Source: Alphaproteobacteria bacterium (GTDB lineage Bacteria > Pseudomonadota > Alphaproteobacteria > Rickettsiales > UBA3002). Taken from it: a stretch of DNA of 64,000 nt. Position 1 is the stretch's first letter. Each line of letters opens with the position of its first letter. The DNA lies in NCBI GenBank assembly GCA_017302575.1, contig JAFLDD010000001.1:988629-1052628 (forward strand). The letters are read 5' to 3'. The notes under the pieces were generated by a model, which was not told the origin of the DNA, did not search any database, and worked only from the letters and a program-made list of their open reading frames with translations. The position numbers were made by a program, and so were the translations under genes. Shown here piece after piece: positions 10,119-20,236 of the stretch.

Positions 10119-11273
10119 ATGGACTACGAATTACCCGATTTACACCAACAACTGCGCGATTCTGTGCGTGCATTTGCCGATAAGGAAATTGCCCCTATCG
10201 CCCATCAGCTCGATAAGGAAGAGCGCTTCAGCGAAGCGTTGACGCGCAAAATGGGCGAGCTTGGGCTTTTTGGCATTATCATTCCTGAAGCGTATGGTGG
10301 CCACGGGCTTGATTATCTCGCTTATGCCATTGCCTGCGAAGAAGTCGCGCGGGCGGATGGCTCACAAGCGGCTACGATTACCGCGCATAACTCGCTTGGT
10401 GTTGGCCCGCTTTATTATTTCGGTAACGAGGAACAGCGTAAAAAATACCTGCCGAAGCTCTGCACGGGCGAGTATGTCTGGGGCTTCGGCCTGACCGAGC
10501 CCAATGCAGGTTCGGATTCACGCGGCAGCAAAACCACCGCTAAGAAAGTGGATGGTGGCTGGAAAATTAATGGCTCGAAAATCTTTATCACTAATGCTTC
10601 CACTAAAATGAATGCAGGTATTACCGTGCAAGCGGTGAGTGGTTCGCGCGGCGAAGGCAAGCCTGAACTTTCCTGTTTCATAGTAGAAGCAGGCACGAAA
10701 GGATTCAGCGCTGAGCCCATGCATGGTAAGTTGATGTGGCGCTCGTCAGATACCTCGACGCTCTATTTCGACGATGTATTTGTGCCAGATGAAAACCTGC
10801 TTGGTAAGCAAGGTGACGGTAGCAAACAAATGCTTGCTACACTGGATCGGGGCAAAATCGGCATCGCTGCTATGGGTGTTGGTTGTGCCCAAGGCGCTTA
10901 CGAAAAAGCATTGGCCTATGCGAAGGAACGTAATCAGTTTGGCCAGCCTATCGCGCGCTTCCAATCGATTGCATTCGCACTAGCCGACATGCATATGAAA
11001 ATCGAGATGGCGCGTACGTACTTATACAAAGTGTGCCTAATGGCGGATGCTGGCAAGCCCTTCACCAAGGAGGCGGCGATGGCGAAGCTCTACGCTTCGG
11101 AAGTGGCTGGGGAAGTCAGCGATATGGCCGTGCAAATCCACGGCGGCTATGGGTTGATGGAAGAATATGGTGTGGCGCGCTTCTGGCGCGATCATCGCTT
11201 GCTGCGTATCGGTGAAGGTACGTCGGAGATTCAACGCCTGATTATTTCACGCGCAATTGGTTGCGCAGAATAG
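10119..11273 (+). CDS. acyl-CoA dehydrogenase (isovaleryl-CoA dehydrogenase position)
   Basis: A 384-residue FAD-dependent acyl-CoA dehydrogenase that passes electrons to ETF. It has [20 protein letters not shown], the [13 protein letters not shown] segment and [19 protein letters not shown]. By position it should be liuA, isovaleryl-CoA dehydrogenase. However, the likely catalytic base is Glu366 in [10 protein letters not shown], the medium/short-chain location. The segment where isovaleryl-CoA dehydrogenases carry their Glu reads [12 protein letters not shown] without one. Substrate is therefore open: isovaleryl-, 2-methylbutyryl-, isobutyryl- or straight-chain acyl-CoA. AAGGAG precedes the start. 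Confidence 0.88.
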   Translation: MDYELPDLHQQLRDSVRAFADKEIAPIAHQLDKEERFSEALTRKMGELGLFGIIIPEAYGGHGLDYLAYAIACEEVARADGSQAATITAHNSLGVGPLYYFGNEEQRKKYLPKLCTGEYVWGFGLTEPNAGSDSRGSKTTAKKVDGGWKINGSKIFITNASTKMNAGITVQAVSGSRGEGKPELSCFIVEAGTKGFSAEPMHGKLMWRSSDTSTLYFDDVFVPDENLLGKQGDGSKQMLATLDRGKIGIAAMGVGCAQGAYEKALAYAKERNQFGQPIARFQSIAFALADMHMKIEMARTYLYKVCLMADAGKPFTKEAAMAKLYASEVAGEVSDMAVQIHGGYGLMEEYGVARFWRDHRLLRIGEGTSEIQRLIISRAIGCAE

Positions 11274-11281
11274 GAGCACCT

Positions 11282-12799
11282 ATGTCTGGATTACTCGATG
11301 CAGCAAAAACAAATATTGGCTTAGCTGCAACTTTGCAGAACTGGATTGGTGGCAAACACGCTGCCCCAACGGATGGGCAGTATTTTGATAATACCAGCCC
11401 GATCACGGGTGAACACTTATGCAAAGTGGCGCGCTCGAATTCTGCCGACATCGACAAGGCACTGGATGCAGCCCATAAAGCCTTTGAAACATGGAGCAAG
11501 ACCTCACCCGCCGAGCGCAGCAAAATTCTCAATGCGATTGCTGATCGTGTAGAAGCGAATATCGAAAAGCTGGCCCTTGCGGAATGTATCGACATGGGCA
11601 AACCCCTGCGCGAAGGGATGGCAGGCGACTTGCCAATGGTTATTGATCATTTCCGCTATTTTGCGGCGATGTGTCGCGGTGAAGAAGGCAGCATTTCAGA
11701 GATTGATGCAACCACTGTTGCTTATCACTTCCACGAGCCTATCGGTGTCGTTGGCGCAATTATTCCATGGAATTTCCCGCTCACGCTCATGGCATGGAAA
11801 TCTGCTCCTGCGCTTGCTGCGGGCTGCACTATCGTAATCAAACCTGCCGAGCAAACACCTATTTCCATCATGCTGTTCATGGAACTGATTGCCGATATTC
11901 TGCCACCAGGCGTTATCAATGTGGTGCATGGCTTTGGTGTCGAGGCAGGTAAGGCGCTGGCCACCAGCCCACGCGTGGCGAAGCTGACGTTTACGGGCGA
12001 AACTTCCACGGGTAAGCTTATCATGGAATATGCTGCAAAGAATATTGTCCCCGTGACGTTGGAGCTGGGTGGCAAGTCGCCCAATATTTTCTTTGACGAC
12101 GTGCTAGATGCTGACGATGCCTTTGCAGATAAGTGTCTTGAGGGCTTCGCCATGTTTGCCCTGAATAAAGGTGAGGTCTGCACCTCACCGACACGCGCGC
12201 TGGTGCATGAGAAAATTTACGACAAGTTCATGGAACGCGCGATTGCACGTGTGCAAAAAATTACCGTTGGCAATCCGCTTGAACTCACCACGATGATGGG
12301 GCCGCAAGCCTCTGCCGAGCAACATAAAAAAGTGCTCTCCTATTTTGATATTGGCAAAAATGAGGGCGCAAAACTGCTTACTGGTGGTAGCCAGCCCAAG
12401 CTAGGCGGCGCGCTGGATGCAGGATGCTTCGTATCGCCCACCGTGTTTGAAGGCACGAACAATATGCGCATTTTTCAAGAAGAAATTTTTGGACCCGTGC
12501 TTTCAGTCACACGCTTTAAGGATTACGACGATGCGATTCGTATCGCCAATGATTCGCGCTATGGACTTACCGCAGGTGTTTGGACGCGCAGCATTCATGC
12601 CGCATATAATGCTAGCCGCGCACTGCAAGCTGGCCGCGTATGGGTGAATTCTTATCACCTCTACCCTACCCATGCCGCGTTTGGTGGCTACAAACAATCG
12701 GGCATTGGGCGCGAGAATCACCGCATGATGCTGGGGCATTTCCGCCAAACTAAAAACGTGCTGACCAGCTACAGCCCGAACGCGCTGGGGTTCTTCTAA
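11282..12799 (+). CDS. NAD(P)-dependent aldehyde dehydrogenase
   Basis: A 505-residue ALDH-superfamily enzyme that oxidises an aldehyde to the acid. Visible are [22 protein letters not shown], the general-base Glu in LELGGKSPN, the catalytic Cys in [10 protein letters not shown], and EIFGPVLSV. The ATG at 11282 has GGAG seven bases upstream; a longer frame starting 21 bases earlier would run into the previous gene. It overlaps the next gene by one base (TAATG). Its place between an acyl-CoA ligase and a 2-oxoacid decarboxylase suggests that it supplies the acid for the ligase. Confidence 0.9.
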   Translation: MSGLLDAAKTNIGLAATLQNWIGGKHAAPTDGQYFDNTSPITGEHLCKVARSNSADIDKALDAAHKAFETWSKTSPAERSKILNAIADRVEANIEKLALAECIDMGKPLREGMAGDLPMVIDHFRYFAAMCRGEEGSISEIDATTVAYHFHEPIGVVGAIIPWNFPLTLMAWKSAPALAAGCTIVIKPAEQTPISIMLFMELIADILPPGVINVVHGFGVEAGKALATSPRVAKLTFTGETSTGKLIMEYAAKNIVPVTLELGGKSPNIFFDDVLDADDAFADKCLEGFAMFALNKGEVCTSPTRALVHEKIYDKFMERAIARVQKITVGNPLELTTMMGPQASAEQHKKVLSYFDIGKNEGAKLLTGGSQPKLGGALDAGCFVSPTVFEGTNNMRIFQEEIFGPVLSVTRFKDYDDAIRIANDSRYGLTAGVWTRSIHAAYNASRALQAGRVWVNSYHLYPTHAAFGGYKQSGIGRENHRMMLGHFRQTKNVLTSYSPNALGFF

Positions 12800-14412
12800 T
12801 GCCGGTTATTCATAGTACGTTCAGCGCTTCATCGGCAGAAGCCAAAGAGAATGCCGCATTTCATACTGGGTTGCGTGACGCACTCACCGCACAGATCGAG
12901 ACAGTGCAGCAAGGTGGCGGTGCGAAATCAGTGGAACGGCATCAGACGCGCGGCAAGTTATTACCACGTGAGCGCGTGGCACGCATTTTGGATGCTGGCT
13001 CGCCTTTTCTTGAACTTTCTGCACTTGCTGCGCACGATATGTACGCAAGTGAGGGTGGCGTGCCATCTGCTGGCGTGGTCACGGGTATCGGGCGCGTGCA
13101 TGGCCGCGAATGCATGTTTGTGGCGAATGATGCTACCGTAAAGGGCGGCACGTATTTCCCTCTCACGGTGAAGAAGCATTTGCGTGCACAAGAAATTGCC
13201 CTGCAAAATCGTTTGCCTTGCATCTACCTCGTTGATTCAGGCGGCGCGTTCCTGCCTATGCAAGACGAAGTATTCCCCGATCGCGACCATTTTGGCCGCA
13301 TTTTCTATAACCAAGCCCGTATGTCGGCTGTCGGCATTCCACAGATTGCGGCGGTGCTTGGCTCCTGCACAGCAGGGGGCGCTTATGTGCCTGCTATGTG
13401 CGACGAAAGCGTGATTGTGAAAGAGAATGGCACGATCTTCCTCGCTGGCCCACCACTCGTTAAAGCTGCGACCGGCGAAGATGTTAGCGCACAAGATTTG
13501 GGCGGTGCAGAAGTGCACACCTCGCAATCGGGCGTGGCAGACCATTATGCGTCGGATGAACCCGAAGCGCTCAGCACCGTGCGTGATATTGTGCAGCATT
13601 TGAATTGGAAAACACCTGCGCGCAATACATCACCGTATGCAGCGCCACTTTACGATGCTTCGGATATTTATGGTATTCTACCTAAAGAATCCACCCGTGT
13701 GCCATTCGATGTGCGCGAGATTATCGCACGCTTAGTTGATGGTTCGGAATTCCACGAATTCAAGCGCCGCTATGGGCAAACCATTGTGTGTGGGTTTGCA
13801 GCAATTCATGGCGTGCCCGTTGGTATCGTTGCGAATAATGGCATATTGTTCTCAGAGTCCGCGATCAAGGCGACGCACTTTATCGAGCTCTGCGCGCAGC
13901 GTTCCATCCCGCTTATTTTCTTGCAGAACATCACGGGCTTCATGGTGGGCAAGAAGTATGAGAGCGAAGGCATCGCCCGTCATGGCGCGAAGATGGTAAT
14001 GGCGGTGAGTAACGCGAATGTGCCTAAGCTTACCGTGATTATTGGCGGATCCTTTGGTGCAGGAAATTACGGCATGTGTGGCCGTGCGTTTGACCCGCGC
14101 TTTTTATGGATGTGGCCGAATGCGCGCACCTCCGTCATGGGCGGTGAGCAAGCGGCTGACGTGCTAACGCGTATTCGCCAAGACGCGCTGGAGAAAGATG
14201 GCAAAAAGCTCTCGGCCAAAGAGTTGGATGCCATTCGTGCGCCATTGCTGGAAAAATATGCGCGTGAGAGCAGCGCCTACTATTCGACCGCGCGTCTGTG
14301 GGATGATGGTATCATCGACCCTGCCAAAACGCGTGATGTGTTGGGCCTTGCATTGGCAGCCTGCCAAAACGCCCCCATTGAACCCACACGCTTTGGCGTA
14401 TTCAGGATGTAA
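12799..14412 (+). CDS. liuB: methylcrotonyl-CoA carboxylase, carboxyltransferase (beta) subunit
   Basis: A 537-residue carboxyltransferase that moves CO2 from carboxybiotin to an acyl-CoA, here probably 3-methylcrotonyl-CoA. The acyl-CoA carboxylase CT fold is clear: [15 protein letters not shown] near the N-terminus, [57 protein letters not shown] and [29 protein letters not shown]. The partner biotin carboxylase and biotin carrier are two and three genes downstream. Geranyl-CoA carboxylase is a close relative and cannot be excluded. Confidence 0.92.
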   Translation: MPVIHSTFSASSAEAKENAAFHTGLRDALTAQIETVQQGGGAKSVERHQTRGKLLPRERVARILDAGSPFLELSALAAHDMYASEGGVPSAGVVTGIGRVHGRECMFVANDATVKGGTYFPLTVKKHLRAQEIALQNRLPCIYLVDSGGAFLPMQDEVFPDRDHFGRIFYNQARMSAVGIPQIAAVLGSCTAGGAYVPAMCDESVIVKENGTIFLAGPPLVKAATGEDVSAQDLGGAEVHTSQSGVADHYASDEPEALSTVRDIVQHLNWKTPARNTSPYAAPLYDASDIYGILPKESTRVPFDVREIIARLVDGSEFHEFKRRYGQTIVCGFAAIHGVPVGIVANNGILFSESAIKATHFIELCAQRSIPLIFLQNITGFMVGKKYESEGIARHGAKMVMAVSNANVPKLTVIIGGSFGAGNYGMCGRAFDPRFLWMWPNARTSVMGGEQAADVLTRIRQDALEKDGKKLSAKELDAIRAPLLEKYARESSAYYSTARLWDDGIIDPAKTRDVLGLALAACQNAPIEPTRFGVFRM

Positions 14413-14413
14413 C

Positions 14414-15202
14414 ATGCAGTATTCGTTCCTTACAGTAGATGTCGATGCACGCGGTGTAGCACTAGTGGGGCTGAACCGCCCCGAAGTGCATAACGCGTTT
14501 GATGCCGCATTGATTGGCGAGCTTACGGCTGCATTTGGTGCACTCAATGCCGATGAGTCCGTGCGACTGGCCGTGCTTTATGGGCATGGCAAATCTTTCT
14601 GCGCAGGCGGCGATTTGAATTGGATGCGCGCCATGGTCAATTATTCAGTGGAAGAAAACAAAGCAGATAGCCAAAAGCTCTCTGATATGTTCGCCACTAT
14701 TTCGGGTTTCAGCAAACCATTGATTGGTGTCGTACATGGCAATGCACTTGGTGGTGGCTCAGGACTTGCGGCAGTCTGCGACTATGTGCTGGCAACGGAC
14801 ACAGCGAGTTTTGGCTTTACGGAAACACGTCTTGGATTGCTGCCTGCGGTGATTGGCCCTTATGCGATCGAAAAAATCGGCATTGGTGCAGCGCGCGCCT
14901 ATTTCATTAGCGGCATGCGTTTTGATGCAGCAACCGCGCAGCGTATTGGCCTCGTTCACCAGATTACATCAGGTGATCAGTTGCCTACAGCGCGAGAGAC
15001 ACTCATTGGTGAGTTCCTAAAGGCTGCACCACAAGCAAGCGTCAAGGCGAAGTCACTCGCACGCACGATGCACGCTTTACCCATCAGCATTCAGCATGAC
15101 TTAGCGATTGAGGCGATTAGCGATGCACGCGTCAGCGCAGAAGGTCAGGCAGGCATGAAAGCATTGCTGGAAGGTGGCAAGCCACCATGGAGTGCTTCAT
15201 GA
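14414..15202 (+). CDS. liuC: enoyl-CoA hydratase (probable methylglutaconyl-CoA hydratase)
   Basis: A 262-residue crotonase-fold protein. The oxyanion-hole segments are GHGKSFCAGGDLNWMRAM and GNALGGGSGLAAVCD, followed by FGFTETRLGLLPAVIGPY, where the catalytic Glu is expected. Between the methylcrotonyl-CoA carboxylase subunits it most likely hydrates 3-methylglutaconyl-CoA to HMG-CoA. The ATG at 14414 starts two bases after the upstream stop. A longer in-frame ORF reads back into liuB and is a shadow. It ends in an ATGA overlap with the biotin carboxylase gene. Confidence 0.92.
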   Translation: MQYSFLTVDVDARGVALVGLNRPEVHNAFDAALIGELTAAFGALNADESVRLAVLYGHGKSFCAGGDLNWMRAMVNYSVEENKADSQKLSDMFATISGFSKPLIGVVHGNALGGGSGLAAVCDYVLATDTASFGFTETRLGLLPAVIGPYAIEKIGIGAARAYFISGMRFDAATAQRIGLVHQITSGDQLPTARETLIGEFLKAAPQASVKAKSLARTMHALPISIQHDLAIEAISDARVSAEGQAGMKALLEGGKPPWSAS

Positions 15203-16701
15203 CGCGCGCCATCACGCGAGTACTGATTGCGAATCGCGGCGAAATTGCTTGCCGTATTGCCGCCACATGCCGCGTCATGGGTATTGAAACCGTGACTGTG
15301 TTTGCTGAAGATGACCGCGACTTACCTCATGCCTCGATTGGTGATCGCGCATGCCTGCTTGAGGGCGATGGGCTAGCGGCTACCTACCTGAACAGCGCCG
15401 CCTTGATTGCTGCAGCCAAAGCCAGTGGCGCGGATGCCATTCACCCAGGCTATGGGTTCTTATCCGAAAATGCTGCATTCGCCGATGCGGTTACGAAAGC
15501 TGGGTTGACCTTCATTGGCCCATCCGCCGAGGTGATTGCTAAAATGGGCGACAAGGCTGCCTCACGCATTTTATGCAATAAAATTGGCGTGCCTACCGTG
15601 CCTGGATATGATGGTGAATCGCGCGACATTAAGATACTTGCGAAGGAAGCTGAGCATATCGGCTACCCCATTTTAGTGAAGGCTGCTGCTGGTGGTGGCG
15701 GTAAAGGGATGCGCGTGGTCGAGCACGCAAAGGAATTGGAAGTAGCTTTGCAAGCAGCGCGCGCAGAGGCGAAAAATGCTTTTGGTGATGATCGCGTATT
15801 GCTCGAAAAATACCTGCTCACCCCGCGCCATGTGGAGGTGCAGGTATTCTCCGACATGCATGGTAATCATCTGCATTTATATGAACGCGATTGTTCGGTG
15901 CAGCGCCGCCATCAGAAGATTATCGAGGAAAGCCCAGCCCCTGCTCTGCCCGATGCGACCCGTCAGGCCATGGCGGCGGAAGCCATCAAGATTACCAAGC
16001 ATATCGGCTATACGGGCGCGGGCACGATTGAATTTATTATGGATGCGCGCGGTGCATTTTATTTTCTAGAAATGAATACGCGATTGCAGGTTGAACACCC
16101 TGTTACGGAAATGGTCACGGGTTTGGATCTAGTGCAATTACAGCTTGAGGTGGCGATGGGCAAAAAGCTGCCATTCACGCAAGCTGATATCGCCCAGCGC
16201 GGCCATGCTATCGAGGTACGGCTCTATGCCGAAGACCCTGCGCGTGACTTTATGCCTTCCCCTGGCACGTTGCAGCAATTCAGCTTGCCGCAATTGCCCC
16301 GCATTCGCGCAGAAAATGGTTATCGCGCAGGGAATGTGGTTTCGTCACGTTATGACCCGATGATCGCGAAACTCGTCGCATTCGGCACGACGCGCGATGA
16401 AGCCATTGCACGACTAAGCGACGCGTTGCAGCGCGCACTAATCAGCGGAGTGACACATAATCGTGATTATTTGCTGCGCGTATTAAATCACCCAGCGTTC
16501 GTTGCGGGCAAGGTCTCAACGGATTTCGTCAAAACGCACGGCGCAAGCTTAGCAGAACCAGAATTGCCGACCGATACTGCCGCCGCTTTTGCTGCAGCAT
16601 ATCTTTTGCTGCAAGATGCAGCAATTGGCGTAGCACACTCCACCGAAACGACACAGGAATATTCCGCGTGGACAGATCGTAACGTCGCGGGGATGCGATG
16701 A
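15199..16701 (+). CDS. liuD: biotin carboxylase subunit of methylcrotonyl-CoA carboxylase (split alpha subunit)
   Basis: A 500-residue biotin carboxylase that makes carboxybiotin from bicarbonate and ATP. It shows RVLIANRGEIACRIAATCR, HPGYGFLSENAAFA, the ATP-grasp glycine loop AAAGGGGKGMRVV, ERDCSVQRRHQKIIEESPAP and MNTRLQVEHPVTEMVTGLDLV. The usual alpha subunit runs on to about 650 residues and ends with the biotin domain. Here a TGA follows SAWTDRNVAGMR, and the remainder is a separate overlapping gene. The start at 15199 overlaps liuC in ATGA with GGAG six bases upstream. Confidence 0.92.
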   Translation: MTRAITRVLIANRGEIACRIAATCRVMGIETVTVFAEDDRDLPHASIGDRACLLEGDGLAATYLNSAALIAAAKASGADAIHPGYGFLSENAAFADAVTKAGLTFIGPSAEVIAKMGDKAASRILCNKIGVPTVPGYDGESRDIKILAKEAEHIGYPILVKAAAGGGGKGMRVVEHAKELEVALQAARAEAKNAFGDDRVLLEKYLLTPRHVEVQVFSDMHGNHLHLYERDCSVQRRHQKIIEESPAPALPDATRQAMAAEAIKITKHIGYTGAGTIEFIMDARGAFYFLEMNTRLQVEHPVTEMVTGLDLVQLQLEVAMGKKLPFTQADIAQRGHAIEVRLYAEDPARDFMPSPGTLQQFSLPQLPRIRAENGYRAGNVVSSRYDPMIAKLVAFGTTRDEAIARLSDALQRALISGVTHNRDYLLRVLNHPAFVAGKVSTDFVKTHGASLAEPELPTDTAAAFAAAYLLLQDAAIGVAHSTETTQEYSAWTDRNVAGMR

Positions 16702-17210
16702 ACAAAACGCTCCATATTGGCCATCATCCTATTGCTGTTGAAGCGGTAAATCGTACGCAAAATAGCGTGTCATTTACATGCAATGGAACATCCTATGATT
16801 TCCAGTTAGAGCGCTTGAAAGATGGCAGCTATGTGCTTGCCCAGAAGATTTCTGATGGTGTGTGGAAACGCCAGACACTGGCTGCAACACGCACTGCTAA
16901 GGGCGCATTGCGCATCGCGCTTACTGGACAAGAATTGCTGGTGGGTGAGCCACGTGCTGGCCGCAGCGCTGCTACGGAAGAGAAGCCGCTTAGCCCACGC
17001 GCGCCTATGCCTGGACTGGTTCGCCAGATTTTGGTGAAGGCTGGCGATAAGGTAGCCAATGGCCAAGCATTGGTGGTGATGGAAGCTATGAAGCTACAAA
17101 TGACGCTTGCTGCTGGCGGCGATGGCATCGTTGAGCGTATCGCGGTGAGCGAGGGCGCGATGGTAGAAGAAGGAGCTGAGCTGGTTGTAGTGACTCAGAA
17201 GCGCGCATGA
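16698..17210 (+). CDS. biotin carboxyl carrier protein of methylcrotonyl-CoA carboxylase (split alpha subunit C-terminus)
   Basis: A 170-residue protein equal to the C-terminal third of a methylcrotonyl-CoA carboxylase alpha subunit. Residues 1-90 look like the small BT linker domain that docks on the beta subunit, and 100-168 form a lipoyl/biotinyl domain (PMPGLVRQILVKAGDKV). The biotinylated Lys is in VMEAMKLQM. The start overlaps the biotin carboxylase stop as ATGA, so re-initiation can keep the two products equal. The junction could be a natural gene fission or a frameshift; the coupled overlap favours fission. Confidence 0.88.
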   Translation: MNKTLHIGHHPIAVEAVNRTQNSVSFTCNGTSYDFQLERLKDGSYVLAQKISDGVWKRQTLAATRTAKGALRIALTGQELLVGEPRAGRSAATEEKPLSPRAPMPGLVRQILVKAGDKVANGQALVVMEAMKLQMTLAAGGDGIVERIAVSEGAMVEEGAELVVVTQKRA

Positions 17211-18085
17211 GTGATGCATCCATTACGTTGGTGGAGGTTGGGGCGCGTGATGGCCTGCAGAACGAACCTAATGCTGCAACACTTGATGCGCACACGAAGG
17301 CGACCTTCATTCGCATGCTTGCGCAGGCAGGGCTTAAGCGCATTGAGGGCGGCAGCTTTGTGCATCCCAAGGCGGTTCCTGCTATGGCGAATAGTGCAGA
17401 AGTTGCCGCATTGTTGCAACCAGTTGAGGCAGATTTCCCTGATGTTATTTTTTCCTATCTCGTGCCGAATCTTAAAGGCCTAGACCGCGCAAAGGACGCG
17501 CACGCAAAAGAAGTTGTAGTGTTTTTGGCACTCGCGGAATCCTTCTCGCGCGCCAACATCCAGCAAGGCGTTGATGAGTCCTTTAGTGCGATTGCACCCA
17601 CGATCGCTGCAGCACGTGCACAAGACATGCGCGTACGCGGTTATATTTCAAATCTCTTTGGTTATAGTGATTACGCATTTACGCCTGCGGATGTGGTGAA
17701 ACGAACCCACCAACTACTGGAAATGGGCTGTTTTGAAGTGTCGCTTGGCGATACGACGGGTATTGGCACTGCACAAACCACGCGCATGGTATTGGATGCA
17801 TTGATTACTGCAAACACCCCGCTTGAAAAAGTGGCTATGCACTTCCACGACACATTCGGCAACGCGATTGCCAATGTTGCAGTGTCCTATGAAATGGGTA
17901 TTCGCGTGTTTGACGCATCAACGGGTGGGCTGGGTGGCTGCCCCTATGCAAATAGCCCGAAGGGTAACCTCGCGATGGAAACCCTCGTCGCATGGGCAAC
18001 ATCCCAGCATATTCGCTGCGATGTGCAGGATATCGCAATGCTGGAAAAAGCTGCTCATTATATGCGCACTGCGCTTGGCAAGTGA
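17207..18085 (+). CDS. liuE: hydroxymethylglutaryl-CoA lyase
   Basis: A 292-residue HMGL-type TIM-barrel lyase that splits HMG-CoA into acetyl-CoA and acetoacetate. It carries VEVGARDGLQNEP at the N-terminus, the SLGDTTGIGT segment, MHFHDTFGNAIANV with metal-binding His residues, and the signature GGLGGCPYANSPKGN with the catalytic Cys. It overlaps the carrier gene as ATGA. Acetoacetate made here and by the fah branch at the left of the window would enter the same pool. Confidence 0.95.
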   Translation: MSDASITLVEVGARDGLQNEPNAATLDAHTKATFIRMLAQAGLKRIEGGSFVHPKAVPAMANSAEVAALLQPVEADFPDVIFSYLVPNLKGLDRAKDAHAKEVVVFLALAESFSRANIQQGVDESFSAIAPTIAAARAQDMRVRGYISNLFGYSDYAFTPADVVKRTHQLLEMGCFEVSLGDTTGIGTAQTTRMVLDALITANTPLEKVAMHFHDTFGNAIANVAVSYEMGIRVFDASTGGLGGCPYANSPKGNLAMETLVAWATSQHIRCDVQDIAMLEKAAHYMRTALGK

Positions 18086-18125
18086 GGGTTTTTTCGTTAC
18101 ACACGATGCAACCTAGAGGATTCTT

Positions 18126-19796
18126 ATGAGCGCACAGCAACATACGGTTGGTTCTTTTCTATTCGATTATCTGCACCGTCAGGGTGTTGGCCATGTATTC
18201 GGCATTCCTGGTGATTTTGCCTTGCCAACCTTCCGTTGGATGCAAGCTTCACCGATTGACATCATCACCATGACGCACGAGCCAAGCGTTGGGTTCGCGG
18301 CGGATGCTTATGCCCGCATTCATGGGCTTGGTGTGGCCTGCGTTACCTATTGTGTGGGTGGCTTGAACATGCTCAACTCCGTAGCTTGCGCTTATGCCGA
18401 GAAGTCGCCATTGCTGGTGCTTTCGGGTGGCCCCTCACCTGCTGACAGAACCAAAGACGTATTAATGCACCATAAAGTGCGCACGTTTGATACGCAGCGC
18501 CGCATCTATGAAGAAGTGACCTGCGCGACCGCAGTGCTGCTTGATCCTGAAACGGCGGCGGGTGAAATCATGCGCGTGGTGGATACGATGCGCGAGCAGT
18601 CCCTGCCTGGCTATATTGAAATCCCGTTTGATGTGGTGGACATGCCGATTGGCCATATTCCTGCACCGCGCAATAAAGCGCCACGCACCAGCGACCCAGA
18701 GAATCTTGTTGCCATGGTTGAGGACGCTATTGCCGCCATTAATGGCGCGAAACAACCTGTAATCATCGCAGATATTGAGTTGCACCGTTATGGGCTGGAA
18801 GAGCTGGCACTCGAAGTTGCTTCTAAGTTCAATATTCCTGTGGCTTCTACCCTGCTCTCCAAATCCATCATCAGTGAAACACACCCTCTGTTCATTGGCG
18901 TGTATTCTGGCCCGCTCTCTGATGCGAAGCTGCAAAGCTACGTAGAGGAATCCGACTGCATCATCATGCTGGGTGCATACATCACGGATGTTTGGTTCGG
19001 CTTTATGAACACCAGCGAGAAGCTGCGCCGTAAGAATACGATGATTTGCACCACCGAGAAGATGAGCATCGGTTACCGCAGCTATGAGCATGTTGTTCTC
19101 AAGGAATTGCTTGAACGCCTGCTTGCAGCACCCATCAAGCCACGCCAACTTTCGGCTCTGCCAAAACCAGCACCTGAGCCAGAGCCACTCACCGATAAAG
19201 ACCGCAACCAACCCGTTACGATGGAGAACTTCTTCCGTATTCTGGGATTGTCCGTGGGCGAGAACGATACGATTACGTGTGACACGGGCGATTCACTCTT
19301 CGGTGCGATGAAGTTGCGTACGCGTAATGCCAGCTACTTTCTGGCAGATGCCTACTATCTCTCGATGGGGTTTGCTGTTCCTGCGGCGATTGGCGCGATG
19401 GCTGCGCGCCCTGATAACCGCGTATTCGCCATTGTCGGAGACGGTGCCTTCCAGATGACGGGAATTGAGCTTTCCACGGCTGTTAAATTTGGCATGAAGC
19501 CAATCGTGTTTGTCATCAATAACGATGGTTATGGCACACAGCGCTTCATTCTCGATGGGCCGTTCAACGAGATTCTGCGTTGGAATTACACCAAACTTAC
19601 CGATCTCTTTGGCGGTGGCATGGCGTATAAAGTGACAACCAATGGTGAGCTGGAAACGGCGATTCAAGCCGCACTTAAGGATGATCAGATGTATCTGATT
19701 GAGGTTGTCATACCGCGCAATGATTGCAGTCCAAGCCTCAAGCGTGTTGGCGAAGAACTGGGTAAATTGCGCGATAAAGACAAACGCAGCGCGTAG
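18126..19796 (+). CDS. thiamine-diphosphate-dependent 2-oxoacid decarboxylase
   Basis: A 556-residue protein of the pyruvate/indolepyruvate decarboxylase family. The N-terminal TPP domain has the activating Glu in THEPSVGFAADAYAR and the paired His in LMHHKVRTFD that mark non-oxidative decarboxylases. The C-terminal domain has the TPP/Mg motif GDGAFQMTGIELSTAVKFG...NN. It would convert a 2-oxoacid to an aldehyde and CO2. Operon context suggests 4-methyl-2-oxopentanoate (from leucine) or phenyl-/indolepyruvate. AGAGGA precedes the ATG. It is 40 bp after liuE and ends two bases from convergent doxX. Confidence 0.85.
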   Translation: MSAQQHTVGSFLFDYLHRQGVGHVFGIPGDFALPTFRWMQASPIDIITMTHEPSVGFAADAYARIHGLGVACVTYCVGGLNMLNSVACAYAEKSPLLVLSGGPSPADRTKDVLMHHKVRTFDTQRRIYEEVTCATAVLLDPETAAGEIMRVVDTMREQSLPGYIEIPFDVVDMPIGHIPAPRNKAPRTSDPENLVAMVEDAIAAINGAKQPVIIADIELHRYGLEELALEVASKFNIPVASTLLSKSIISETHPLFIGVYSGPLSDAKLQSYVEESDCIIMLGAYITDVWFGFMNTSEKLRRKNTMICTTEKMSIGYRSYEHVVLKELLERLLAAPIKPRQLSALPKPAPEPEPLTDKDRNQPVTMENFFRILGLSVGENDTITCDTGDSLFGAMKLRTRNASYFLADAYYLSMGFAVPAAIGAMAARPDNRVFAIVGDGAFQMTGIELSTAVKFGMKPIVFVINNDGYGTQRFILDGPFNEILRWNYTKLTDLFGGGMAYKVTTNGELETAIQAALKDDQMYLIEVVIPRNDCSPSLKRVGEELGKLRDKDKRSA

Positions 19797-19798
19797 TA

Positions 19799-20236
19799 TT
19801 ACTTACGCTCTATCAGCCAATCGAGCGAGGCTTTTCCAGCACCGCTAATTGCTAGCCACGTGAAGATGGCGAGGTAAAGCGTTTCCTCAAACCCTAACAA
19901 CGTGTGCAGCGAATCCACCTCCTCCCACCGAGCGGTGAGGATGGCGATTATCATCGTAATCGCTAAGCCACCTGCGCTGATGCGGGTGAGCACACCCAGA
20001 ATGAGGAATGCGCCACCAAAGCACTCTAAGCTTGCAACAAACGGTGTGAGAATGTGAGGTGCGGGTATGCCAAGACTTGTAAAATATTCGGTCACTCTAT
20101 CCAAGTGTTGCAACTTACCGAAACCTGTCAGCATGAATACATAGCCAACGGTGATGCGTGCAATAAGTGCACCTGCCCATTCGAAATGCGCAGCAATGCG
20201 TTTTGGCCAAAGAATCAGAAAATTAAGCGGCTTCAT
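19799..20236 (-). CDS. DoxX family membrane protein (bufferin locus)
   Basis: A 145-residue protein with about four membrane helices ([69 protein letters not shown]). It is of the DoxX type often found as the last gene of MNIO/bufferin and hvf operons. Role is not known; an electron-transfer or membrane-anchoring part in precursor maturation is a guess. It overlaps the upstream fused enzyme gene by 14 bp and is convergent with the decarboxylase gene. Confidence 0.85.
   Translation of the reverse strand: MKPLNFLILWPKRIAAHFEWAGALIARITVGYVFMLTGFGKLQHLDRVTEYFTSLGIPAPHILTPFVASLECFGGAFLILGVLTRISAGGLAITMIIAILTARWEEVDSLHTLLGFEETLYLAIFTWLAISGAGKASLDWLIERK

Noticed and set aside
18462..19211. 249-codon minus-strand open frame
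   Set aside because: Antisense to the 2-oxoacid decarboxylase gene, with low-complexity His/Arg/Cys composition typical of a shadow frame.
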